Source: JBGPJM01 sp041485385 | Lineage (GTDB): Bacteria; Planctomycetota; Phycisphaerae; Phycisphaerales; UBA1924 | Assembly: GCA_041485385.1 (NCBI GenBank) | Contig: JBGPJM010000121.1 | Coordinates: 1 to 14,673, forward strand | Length of the DNA: 14,673 bases | Reading direction: 5' to 3' | Part shown: one piece after another, positions 1-5,586 of the stretch | How the letters are laid out: every line of letters begins with the position of its first letter | Numbering within the stretch: the stretch's first letter is position 1 | The notes under the pieces: model-generated | The model's input: the letters and a program-made list of their open reading frames with translations, nothing else | The model's database searches: none | What the model was told of the DNA's origin: nothing | Made by a program: the position numbers and the translations under genes

Positions 1-85
1 CGGGGGTCGGATCTCCGCCCTGGATGCAAGAGGCGGGCTCCGAGTGGGTGAGGGTGAGTCACACATCCTGCGTGGCGGTGGATGG

Positions 86-121
86 GTCGTATAGGTCCTA
101 TGGGACGGATAGATGGATGCG
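86..121. repeat. Degenerate 9-nt tandem repeat (GTCCTATGG-like)
   Basis: Four consecutive 9-nt units can be laid out: GTCGTATAG, GTCCTATGG, GACGGATAG and ATGGATGCG. The first three share a G-C-TA-G skeleton. In one frame they translate to S-Y-R-S-Y-G, a spurious peptide pattern I remember from intergenic DNA of planctomycete genomes. The family assignment is from memory only. The periodicity is visible directly. Confidence 0.4.
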
Positions 122-131
122 CGGTCACTGC

Positions 132-311
132 GTTCGGGGCTCGTATTCGAAGTTTCTGCCGGGGTCGGTGAGACGCGGTCGGTGCCGGTGGACGCGCGTG
201 GCAGTCAGAGCACTGCCACGGCACCCGTGCACTTTCTCGGGCGCTACCCGTCGGCGTTGGCCCTCGAGCGCTGAGGCACCGCACGCCGGCCCGCCGTGTT
301 CGGGGCTCGTA
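132..311. repeat. 14-bp direct repeat pair flanking about 150 bp
   Basis: GTTCGGGGCTCGTA occurs at 132-145 and again at 298-311. Both copies continue with a similar (T/C)TC(g)AA tail. The second copy lies at the expected -35 region of the putative promoter before the membrane-protein start at 341. The first copy has no -10-like box behind it. It could be a duplicated regulatory site or the relic of a small insertion. Confidence 0.45.
197..220. repeat. Perfect inverted repeat, 9-bp arms, 6-nt loop
   Basis: Arms CGTGGCAGT (197-205) and ACTGCCACG (212-220) are exact reverse complements around the loop CAGAGC. There is no T run on either strand, so it is not a classic intrinsic terminator. The compact palindrome resembles dispersed REP-type elements. 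Confidence 0.55.
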
Positions 312-328
312 CTCAAATCATCGCGCGG

Positions 329-334
329 TATGCT
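329..334 (+). promoter_or_regulatory. Putative -10 box (TATGCT) 6 nt before a GTG start
   Basis: TATGCT is followed by GCGGTT and then GTG at 341. A transcription start 6-7 nt after the -10 box would fall on the start codon, giving a leaderless mRNA. The same geometry is seen before the ABC ATPase at 10351 (TACGCT, 6 nt, ATG). No good -35 hexamer is seen. Confidence 0.35.
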
Positions 335-340
335 GCGGTT

Positions 341-884
341 GTGAAGAGCGGGGACGGCATCCTGTTGCTGGCCGGTGTGGCGGGGGTTGGCTCGTTGCTC
401 GTTGGAGCGGCGGCGTTGACGACGGCGCTGATCGCCGGGGCGGGCCCGGCGGTCTTGCCGTCTCTGGATGCCGCCCAGAATGCGCAGGGGGGCGCGTGGG
501 CCGGGGGGCTGTGGATACTCCCGGGGATGACCTGCTGGCATCGCTGTGGTACCTCGCCCAGGTGATGCTGCGCCAGCCGGTACTGATCTCAATCTGGGCG
601 GCGATGGGATGGCCGATCTCGGGCAGGCTGGTCCTGACGGCCTTCACCATCCCGGTGGTGGCCTGGGGGGGACGGCCGCGATCCTTGCGTTCGTCGCCGT
701 GCGCGGCGAAGGACCGGGGCTGATCATCGGCGACCTGTCGCTGGGCGAGCAGAGCATCCTTCTGAGCATCGCCTCGATCGCCGGTTTTTCGATCAGCAAC
801 CGGTTGTTCCTCTGGTGGTGGAGGCAGAGCATGCAGGGGATGGAGCGGCTGGTGGTGGGTGTGGAGGGTTTGGCGAGGAGCTAG
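341..884 (+). pseudogene. Small multi-pass membrane protein, unrecognised, interrupted by two apparent frameshifts
   Basis: I do not recognise the family. One coherent membrane protein of about 180 residues is recovered by reading three frames in turn. From GTG 341 a hydrophobic segment (ILLLAGVAGVGSLLVGAAAL...) runs to a six-G run near 487-492 or 503-508. The next frame carries LLASLWYLAQVMLRQPVLISIW and LVLTAFTIPVVAW up to the seven-G run at 665-671. The third frame continues GGTAAILAFVAV, then a segment with LSIASIAGF and the tail NRLFLWWWRQSMQGMERLVVG, to TAG 882-884. Both switches fit loss of a single base, which suggests homopolymer undercalling rather than decay, although a true pseudogene is possible. 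GTG 296 is an alternative start but lies in the repeat. The WWW-plus-amphipathic end hints at a holin- or phage-like small membrane protein, which is only a guess. Confidence 0.5.
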
Positions 885-1042
885 GGAGCGGCGCGCGGGG
901 TGAAGGCCGCGGCGCGCGCGATGTGACTGGGCCGCGGATTGTGCGGCCCCCGCGGCCCGCTCACTGATCGTCGCGTGCGCTTAGCGGGACCATGGCCCAG
1001 TCGCGTCTCGGCGGGCGCACGCCTGGCACTCCCCAAAAAAAG
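885..1042. other. Intergenic gap with GC-rich hairpin
   Basis: No gene is seen. Between the + strand membrane protein and the - strand dockerin gene lies a perfect 9-bp inverted repeat, GGGCCGCGG (929-937) and CCGCGGCCC (950-958), with a 12-nt loop. It lacks a T run, so it could only be a weak or factor-assisted terminator for the + strand gene. Confidence 0.4.
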
Positions 1043-1072
1043 AGAGCGACCCGCGGCATGGCGGGTCGCTCT
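1035..1072 (-). terminator. Rho-independent terminator for the minus-strand dockerin gene
   Basis: A perfect 12-bp stem has arms AGAGCGACCCGC (1043-1054) and GCGGGTCGCTCT (1061-1072) around a 6-nt loop. On the minus strand it is followed, after one C, by seven T (the A run at 1035-1041). It sits about 50 nt after the TGA of the dockerin-type gene. There is no T run on the plus strand, so it serves the minus strand only. Confidence 0.9.
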
Positions 1073-1123
1073 TGAGGAAGACGGACCAGGTTCACGCCGC
1101 TGCCCGGCGCGGGGGATAGGAAC

Positions 1124-1642
1124 TCAGCACCCAGCGAAGAAGGCGTTGAGGAAGTCGAAGAAGTCCTGGGAGTTCACGGCGGCGTCGCCGTTGAAGTCGG
1201 CGCCGGGGAGGCCGGCGAAGAAGGCGTTGAGGAAGTCGAAGAAGTCCTGCGAGTTGACGGCGTTGTCGGCGTTGAAGTCGGCCCCGCATCGGAAGGACAC
1301 GGTCAACGCGCCGACGCCGCCCACGGCGCTGTTGCTGTTGGTCGCGACGCGGATGTGGTAGGTCTGCGTATTCACGACGGGGAAGTAGTCGATGATGCTC
1401 TGCGTGGAGCAGCCGGTGACGCTGGCGTTGTCGTTGCAGGCGAGCTCGTTGCCGAAGCAGGCGTCGAAGACGGTGAGGACGGTGTTCCAGGCGGTCCCCG
1501 GGCAGGTCGAGAGGCGGAGCGAGCCGCGTGCCGGGGGGGTGAAGGTGAACCACACGTCGCGTCCGAGGGCCGTGTTGCAGGTGGAGAAGCCGTCGTTGGT
1601 CGCCTCGGTGGTGTCCAGCGCGTTGCCGCGGACGCGCCCCAC
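1124..1642 (-). pseudogene. Dockerin-type repeat protein, 3' part (probably 5'-truncated)
   Basis: The 172-residue product has a beta-rich region typical of planctomycete surface or secreted proteins: DVWFTFTPPA, RLSTCPGTAWNTVLTVFD, ELACNDNAS and TQTYHIRVAT. It ends in two 27-residue dockerin-like repeats, DFNADNAVNSQDFFDFLNAF and DFNGDAAVNSQDFFDFLNAF, with calcium-loop-type D/N residues. At DNA level the units repeat every 81 bp. The last residue is Cys, just before TGA. The only start nearby is GTG 1642, which gives no signal peptide and lacks the usual N-terminal part of this domain (normally starting before the TTEATND segment). In a third frame, upstream sequence encodes a zinc-ribbon protein. 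The gene therefore looks truncated or fused at about 1640. A strong terminator follows, so the 3' end is intact. The C-terminal identification is firm; whether it is expressed is unclear. Confidence 0.65.
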
Positions 1643-2063
1643 ACTCCGGGCACACCGCGCCTGTCGGCAGCCCCGCCAGGCTGTACCCGCACCCGCGGCA
1701 GCAGCCCGCCCGCTTCCGGCGCAGGCGCCGTACGCCCATCCACCCCGGCACAGCGAACACCGCGACCGGGATCCACAGCGGCTGGATGTACACGCCGCCG
1801 CCGGCGTAGCTCAACCACCGCGGCCGGATCGACCAGCGGTCCTCGCTCTCCTGCACCGCCCACGCCAGCTCGCGGCAAGAGAGGTCGGACATCGGCTGGT
1901 CGAATGGCACGCCGCACGAGACGTCCATGCTCCGCCAGCCGACGATGCCGCGCCCGAACATGACGTGCCACTGGACGCGGTGGTACTCGGCCCGCGAATC
2001 CGGTCCCGTCACCGGGCCGGGGTCGCACCGCGGGGCTCTCGATCGAACCGGCAGTTCGCATCC
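1636..2063 (-). pseudogene. Zinc-ribbon membrane protein fragment (CxxCGY...CPECGA)
   Basis: The frame open from 2063 (first GTG at 2012) encodes YHRVQWHVMFGRGIVG, then WLSYAGGGVYIQPLWIPVAV (start of one transmembrane segment, continuing FAVPGWMGVRRLRR) and the zinc ribbon CCRGCGYSLAGLP...CPECGA at about 1640-1700. This arrangement matches a common planctomycete family of unknown function. That family usually has an N-terminal membrane helix, a soluble part, a second helix, and a C-terminal four-cysteine ribbon. Here the N-terminal helix is missing: a stop lies at 2064-2066 and the upstream DNA is repeat sequence. At the other end no stop follows the ribbon; the DNA passes directly into the dockerin-type gene in a different frame. 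It is most simply a gene remnant caught between a repeat and a second truncated gene. No promoter or ribosome site was seen. Confidence 0.55.
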
Positions 2064-2095
2064 TCAACTCGGACGACGGCGAATGCCCGCCGCGA

Positions 2096-2137
2096 GCATG
2101 GGCGAGACGCCCATGCCACTCACGGGGGACGCCCGTG
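2096..2137. repeat. REP-like palindrome pair (GCATGGGCG / CACGGG families)
   Basis: The first palindrome has arms GCATGGGCG (2096-2104) and CGCCCATGC (2108-2116) around AGA. The second has arms CACGGG (2121-2126) and CCCGTG (2132-2137). Both are followed by CCACT. In one frame this reads MGETPMP and in another HGRDAHAT, spurious peptides I remember from dispersed repeats in Planctomycetes and Verrucomicrobia genomes. It sits just before the nitroreductase promoter and next to the broken zinc-ribbon gene. Confidence 0.65.
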
Positions 2138-2151
2138 CCACTGCTGGCGGC

Positions 2152-2157
2152 TAGCCT
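2152..2157 (+). promoter_or_regulatory. Putative -10 box (TAGCCT) 5 nt before the nitroreductase ATG
   Basis: TAGCCT is followed by TTGCT-C and ATG at 2163. The spacing would place the transcription start at or next to the ATG. No Shine-Dalgarno sequence lies in the remaining bases and no clear -35 is seen. Confidence 0.35.
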
Positions 2158-2162
2158 TGCTC

Positions 2163-2753
2163 ATGGAAAGACCCGCCACCACCGACTTCCCGATCCACCA
2201 GCTCATCAAGCAGCGCTGGAGCCCGCACGCGTTTGATCCGCGCCCGGTTGAGGAGGCGACGCTTCGTTCGGTGTTCGAGGCCGCGCGGTGGGCGATGAGC
2301 TCGTACAACGAGCAGCCGTGGACGTACATCTACGCGCGCCGGCAGGATGCCGAGGCCTTCGCCCGGATCCTGGGCTGCCTGGTCGCGCCGAACCAGCGCT
2401 GGGCCAAGGAGGCGCCCGTCCTAGCAATCTCCGCTGTCAAGCACAACTTCGAGAAGGCCGGCAAGCCCAACCGCGTCGCCCTGCACGACCTGGGAGCGGC
2501 CAGCGCCTTCCTCACGATCCAGGCCGAGGCCCTGGGCCTCCGCGTCCACCAGATGGCCGGGATCGAGATCGAGAAGTGCCGCACCGAGCTCAACATCCCC
2601 CAGGGGTGGGACGCCGCGGCGGGGATCGCGCTGGGGTACCCGGGCTCGCCGGACAAGCTGCCGGAGGACCTGAAGGCGCGGGAGACGGCGCCGCGTAGGC
2701 GGAGGCCGCAGCGGGAGTTTGTGTTCAAGGGGAAGTGGGGCGCGCCCGCCTGA
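2163..2753 (+). CDS. Nitroreductase family protein
   Basis: A 196-residue protein of the FMN-dependent nitroreductase fold, which uses NAD(P)H to reduce nitro compounds, quinones or similar acceptors; the true substrate cannot be told from sequence. Family marks are the N-terminal IHQLIKQRWSPHAFDPRPV (the R-x-S FMN-binding helix, residues 11-29), the S-x-x-N-x-QPW block (residues 46-53, phosphate/FMN contact), the HDLGAASAFLTIQAEALGL helix (108-126, dimer core) and IALGYPG near the C-terminus. The length is normal for the family. ATG 2163 is chosen because the conserved N-terminal helix begins right after it and a -10-like box precedes it; the frame is open further upstream through non-coding DNA. 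It appears to be a single-gene unit, with the DUF433 gene following after 41 bp with its own -10 box. No signal peptide, so cytoplasmic. Confidence 0.88.
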   Translation: MERPATTDFPIHQLIKQRWSPHAFDPRPVEEATLRSVFEAARWAMSSYNEQPWTYIYARRQDAEAFARILGCLVAPNQRWAKEAPVLAISAVKHNFEKAGKPNRVALHDLGAASAFLTIQAEALGLRVHQMAGIEIEKCRTELNIPQGWDAAAGIALGYPGSPDKLPEDLKARETAPRRRRPQREFVFKGKWGAPA

Positions 2754-2770
2754 GCATCCGGCGCCGCCGC

Positions 2771-2776
2771 TACACT
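2771..2776 (+). promoter_or_regulatory. Putative -10 box (TACACT) for the DUF433/DUF5615 pair
   Basis: TACACT lies 18 nt before ATG 2795. Between them is a Shine-Dalgarno-like GGAG (2785-2788) 6 nt from the ATG. This would give a short leader of about 10-12 nt carrying the ribosome site. Confidence 0.35.
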
Positions 2777-2794
2777 CCAAACTCGGAGATTGTC

Positions 2795-3019
2795 ATGCCG
2801 TCCGTCGATTGGCAGAAACGCATCGTCTGCGATCCCTTGATCCACCACGGCGAACCCACGGTCAAGGGGACACGCGTGGCCGTGGCCACGGTGGTGGCCA
2901 CGCTGGCCGACATGCGTATGGACGACCTGCTCAAGGCATTCCCGCAGCTCACGCGCGAAGATGTCCGCGCTTGCCTGCTCTACGCCGCGGACGCGGCGCA
3001 CAACACGCTTGTTGCCTAG
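2795..3019 (+). CDS. DUF433 domain antitoxin-type protein
   Basis: A 74-residue DUF433 protein. It begins DWQKRIVCDPLIHHGEPTVKGTRVAVATVVATLADM, where the CDP-x-x-x-x-GEP-x-x-KGTRV pattern is diagnostic, and goes on to a winged-helix-like C-terminus (MDDLLKAFPQLTREDVRACLLYAADAA). DUF433 proteins are commonly found directly before a DUF5615 PIN-like protein and are thought to be the antitoxin, binding both the toxin and the promoter DNA. ATG 2795 is chosen over earlier in-frame codons because GGAG sits 6 nt upstream and the domain starts immediately. The next gene starts 12 nt after the stop, consistent with one transcript. Likely autoregulated, by analogy with type II antitoxins. Confidence 0.88.
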   Translation: MPSVDWQKRIVCDPLIHHGEPTVKGTRVAVATVVATLADMRMDDLLKAFPQLTREDVRACLLYAADAAHNTLVA

Positions 3020-3031
3020 GGGAACCCGTCG

Positions 3032-3403
3032 ATGCACCTGGCGGTCAAGCTCGACGAAGATCTTTCTCCCCTTTGCGTGCCGCCGATCGTCGCTGCGGGA
3101 TATGCGGCCCGCACTGTTCACGAGCAGAAATCGACCGGGCTGAGCGACCCGGATCTCTGGACGCGGGTCCAGGCAAGCGGTGAACTTCTCATCACGGCCG
3201 ACAAGGGATTCGGCGACATCCGTCTGTACGTACCCGGAACCCACAAGGGCATCCTGCTCCTTCGCCCCGACCGCGACAGCGTGCCCGAATACCGCCTCTT
3301 GATCGAGCAGACACTGGCTCGCACCAAGCTGGACGATCTTGTCGGCGCGCTGGCCGTTGCCTCGCCGCGCGGGCTTCGTGTCCGGCGCGCGGCGAAGGTG
3401 TAG
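3032..3403 (+). CDS. DUF5615 PIN-like toxin (Mut7-C/VapC-like RNase)
   Basis: A 123-residue DUF5615 protein. Features are LAVKLDEDLSP with the acidic pair D8/D10 at the end of strand 1, a central SDPDLWTRVQASGELLITAD block (residues 38-57) and the D57-K-x-F-G-D62 loop typical of the PIN-like nuclease fold. These acidic residues would hold the metal ion for RNA cleavage. The family is predicted to be the ribonuclease toxin partner of DUF433. The stop of the DUF433 gene and an AGGGGAA ribosome site (3018-3024) lie just before ATG 3032, so the two are co-transcribed. The C-terminus (RGLRVRRAAKV) is basic. Toxic activity has not been shown for this protein; the assignment rests on the family and the pairing. 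Confidence 0.85.
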   Translation: MHLAVKLDEDLSPLCVPPIVAAGYAARTVHEQKSTGLSDPDLWTRVQASGELLITADKGFGDIRLYVPGTHKGILLLRPDRDSVPEYRLLIEQTLARTKLDDLVGALAVASPRGLRVRRAAKV

Positions 3404-3417
3404 GGAATAGAACTATC

Positions 3418-4656
3418 ATGGCCGTCGGCGAAATCAGCGTGGACGTGCTGGTCCTCGGCGGGGGCATCGCCGGGCTGTGGACGCTGGCGCGCCTCCGAGG
3501 GGCCGGGTACTCGTGCCTGCTGGTCGAGAAGACGGCGCTGGGGTCGGGGCAGACCATCGCGTCGCAGGGGATCATCCACGGCGGCATCAAGTACGCCCTC
3601 ACGGGCGCGGCCTCCCGCGCCTCCAAGGCCATCGCCGAGATGCCGGCGATCTGGCGGGGTTGCCTCGCGGGCGGGCGCGGCCAGGGTGAACTGGACCTGA
3701 GCGGGGTGCGCGTTCTCAGCGACCACCAGCTCCTCTGGACCACCGGCGGGATCGCCTCGCGCCTGGCGGGCGTGGCCGCGAGCAAGGCGATCCGCACCGA
3801 GGTTGCGCGGGTGGCGCGGGAGGAGTATCCGCCGGCGTTCGTTCCTGCGCCAAAGTCGGTCCACGTCTACCGCGTCGATGAGCCCGTGCTGGACCCGCGC
3901 AGCCTCCTCGAGCGGCTGGGCGAGCTCTCAACCGGCGCGATCGTCCACGCCCCCGAGATCTCCATCGCCGATGCCGGCCGCGAGGGGGCGACGGTTGTGT
4001 TGCGGCGCTCCGAGAGCGCTGGGGGCGAGCTGAACGAGACACGCCTCCGCGCCCGGCGTCTGATCTTCGCCGCGGGCGCGGGCAACGAGGAACTCCTCGC
4101 CGGCGCTCCCACGGGCGCCGCCCCCATGATGCAGCGCCGGCGCCTGCACATGATCATGGTCCGCGCCAAGCCCGGCGTGCTGCCGCCCGTCTTCGGCCAC
4201 TGCGTCGGCCTCTCCGACACGCCCCGCATCACGATCTCCACCCAGACCGATTCGGAGGGTCGCACCGTCTGGTACCTCGGCGGGCAGATCGCCGAATCCG
4301 GCGTCGAGCGCGACCGCCAGCCGCAGATCGACGCCGCCATCGCGGAAACCCGCGCCTGCCTCCCCTGGATCGACCTGCTCGCGGCGGAGTGGGCGACGCT
4401 GCGGATCAGCCGGGCCGAGGGGCTTACCGCGGGCGGCGAGCGCCCCGACGAGGCGGTCGTCGTCGCGGTCGATCCGGCGATCGCGGTCTGGCCGACGAAG
4501 CTGGCCTTCGCGCCGGCGGTGGCCTCGCGCGTGCTCGCGCTGCTGGGCGAGCAGGGGATCACCCCGTCCGGCGCCGCGCCGCCGCCCGTCGGCGCGGGCG
4601 AGGCCGTTCCCATCGCGCCGCTCCCGTGGGAAGATCGGAGCGTGCGATGGAGCTGA
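3418..4656 (+). CDS. FAD-dependent oxidoreductase (DAO/glycerol-3-phosphate dehydrogenase-like)
   Basis: A 412-residue flavoprotein of the DAO superfamily. The N-terminal dinucleotide-binding motif is VLVLGGGIAGL (residues 10-20), with the ribose-binding E37 at the end of the second strand. The following block SGQTIASQGIIHGGIKYAL (43-61) resembles the flavin-contacting segment of L-2-hydroxyglutarate oxidase-type and glycine-oxidase-type enzymes. RRLIFAAGAGNEELL (around residue 218) is the usual second FAD contact. The substrate (amino acid, hydroxy acid or polyol) cannot be told. The gene starts 14 nt after the DUF5615 stop and its last 10 bases overlap the aldo/keto reductase start, so the two redox enzymes are probably co-translated and may act in one pathway. 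No membrane segment or signal peptide; cytoplasmic. The last 30 or so residues are Ala/Pro-rich and unlike the family core. Confidence 0.82.
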   Translation: MAVGEISVDVLVLGGGIAGLWTLARLRGAGYSCLLVEKTALGSGQTIASQGIIHGGIKYALTGAASRASKAIAEMPAIWRGCLAGGRGQGELDLSGVRVLSDHQLLWTTGGIASRLAGVAASKAIRTEVARVAREEYPPAFVPAPKSVHVYRVDEPVLDPRSLLERLGELSTGAIVHAPEISIADAGREGATVVLRRSESAGGELNETRLRARRLIFAAGAGNEELLAGAPTGAAPMMQRRRLHMIMVRAKPGVLPPVFGHCVGLSDTPRITISTQTDSEGRTVWYLGGQIAESGVERDRQPQIDAAIAETRACLPWIDLLAAEWATLRISRAEGLTAGGERPDEAVVVAVDPAIAVWPTKLAFAPAVASRVLALLGEQGITPSGAAPPPVGAGEAVPIAPLPWEDRSVRWS

Positions 4657-5501
4657 GGCCGCTGGGCAGGACGAGGATCGACGTGAGCGTGATCGGCCTG
4701 GGCACCGTCAAGCTCGGGCGGAACACGGGCGTGAAGTACCCGGCGGGGTTCGCGCTGCCGACCGACGAGCAGGCCGCAGCGCTCTTGCGCCGGGCCGCGG
4801 AACTGGGGGTGAACCTGATCGACACGGCGCCGGCGTATGGAACGAGCGAGGAGCGGCTGGGCGCGATCATGCACGCGAACGGCTGGTTCGGCGGGCGGGG
4901 GAGGGGGGGCTGGGTGGTGTCGACGAAGGTGGGGGAGGAGTTCGACGGCGAGCCGGCGAGCTCGCGCTACGACTTCTCCGAGCACGCCGTGCGCTCGAGC
5001 ATCTACCGCAGCCTGCTCCGCCTCGGCACCGAGTATCTCGACATCGTCCTCATCCATTCCGACGGTCAGGATGTCGCGGTCCTGCGCGGCGAGGCCCTGG
5101 GCACGCTGAAGGACCTCAAGGCCCGCGGGCATGTTCGGGCCGTCGGCATCAGCACCAAGACCGTCGAGGGCACCCTCGGCGCGATCGAGGCCGGCTGCGA
5201 CACGGTGATGGTGACGCTGAACCCGCGCGAGACGGAGCAACTCCCGGCGATCAAGGGCGCGCACATCCGCGGCGTCGGCATTCTCATCAAGAAGGGCCTT
5301 CTCAGCGGGCACGTCGCCGACCTCGCCACGTTCGTCAAAAGCGACCCCGCCGCCGCGACCGACCCCGCCGGCGCCAGCATCCGCTTCATCCTCCGCGCGG
5401 CCGGCGCGGCCGTCTCCAGCATCGTCGTGGGCACCACCGGCCCCGACCACCTGACCACCAACGTCCGGGCGGCGGAGAACGTCCGCTCTCCCCAGGGCTG
5501 A
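4647..5501 (+). CDS. Aldo/keto reductase
   Basis: A 284-residue member of the aldo/keto reductase superfamily (TIM barrel, NADP(H)-dependent carbonyl/alcohol conversion). The catalytic tetrad is visible: D59 and Y64 in DTAPAYGTSEERLG, K94 in VSTKVG, and H127 in IVLIHSDG. GISTKTVEGTLGAI and a C-terminal RAAGAAVSSIVVGTTGPDHL segment match the barrel and cofactor regions. At 284 residues it is a little short. ATG 4647 is chosen because the family N-terminus MELRPLGRTRIDVSVIGLGT starts there and GGAG (4637-4640) lies 6 nt before it; the start sits inside the end of the FAD oxidoreductase gene (10-bp overlap). The G-rich stretch WFGGRGRGGW is an insertion before strand 3. Substrate unknown. Confidence 0.88.
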   Translation: MELRPLGRTRIDVSVIGLGTVKLGRNTGVKYPAGFALPTDEQAAALLRRAAELGVNLIDTAPAYGTSEERLGAIMHANGWFGGRGRGGWVVSTKVGEEFDGEPASSRYDFSEHAVRSSIYRSLLRLGTEYLDIVLIHSDGQDVAVLRGEALGTLKDLKARGHVRAVGISTKTVEGTLGAIEAGCDTVMVTLNPRETEQLPAIKGAHIRGVGILIKKGLLSGHVADLATFVKSDPAAATDPAGASIRFILRAAGAAVSSIVVGTTGPDHLTTNVRAAENVRSPQG

Positions 5502-5540
5502 TCCTCGCCTGTTGAGATCCCCGCTTCGCCCGCGCCACGC

Positions 5541-5578
5541 GGTCACTCTTCTCAGTGCTCCTCAGTGTTCTCTGTGGT
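5541..5578. repeat. Dispersed-type repeat (minus strand reads ACCACAGAGAACACTGAGG...)
   Basis: The 38-bp element holds two tandem decamers, CTCAGTGCTC and CTCAGTGTTC, followed by TCTGTGG. On the minus strand it begins CCACAGAGAACACTGAGG and in one frame reads TTENTEEH, a spurious peptide I remember from intergenic repeats in many environmental bacteria. It fills the 85-bp gap between the convergent aldo/keto reductase and DUF58 genes. No clear terminator hairpin is present there. Confidence 0.5.
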
Positions 5579-5586
5579 AGAAACTC

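Larger units (their letters stand above)
1..340. other. Non-coding, repeat-bearing stretch
   Basis: No convincing gene is seen: the open frames here have arginine-rich, low-complexity products typical of GC-rich non-coding DNA. The stretch holds a degenerate 9-nt periodic repeat (86-121), a perfect 9-bp inverted repeat (197-220) and two copies of a 14-bp direct repeat (132-145 and 298-311). Its last bases hold the putative promoter of the downstream membrane protein. Confidence 0.6.

Noticed and set aside
24..592. Short frames at the left end on both strands
   Set aside because: Low-complexity Arg/Pro/Gly products overlapping repeats; no ribosome sites or domain patterns.
1127..1280. The 81-bp DNA repeats as a CRISPR or satellite array
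   Set aside because: Only two units, in frame and coding for dockerin-like 27-residue repeats.
1092..2012. A single 306-residue minus-strand gene
   Set aside because: Only its first 125 or so residues look like protein (the zinc ribbon). The rest is an Arg-rich out-of-frame reading of the dockerin-type gene, whose repeats are clearly in another frame.
2096..2137. The palindrome pair as an intrinsic terminator
   Set aside because: No T run on either strand follows the stems; the pattern fits a dispersed palindromic repeat better.
1392..2162. N-terminal extension of the nitroreductase frame
   Set aside because: It is open by chance through the antisense of other genes and the palindromic repeat; the family N-terminus starts at ATG 2163.
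3867..5546. A 559-residue minus-strand frame opposite the FAD oxidoreductase and aldo/keto reductase
   Set aside because: Its product is a compositionally biased shadow. The plus-strand frames carry complete catalytic motifs.
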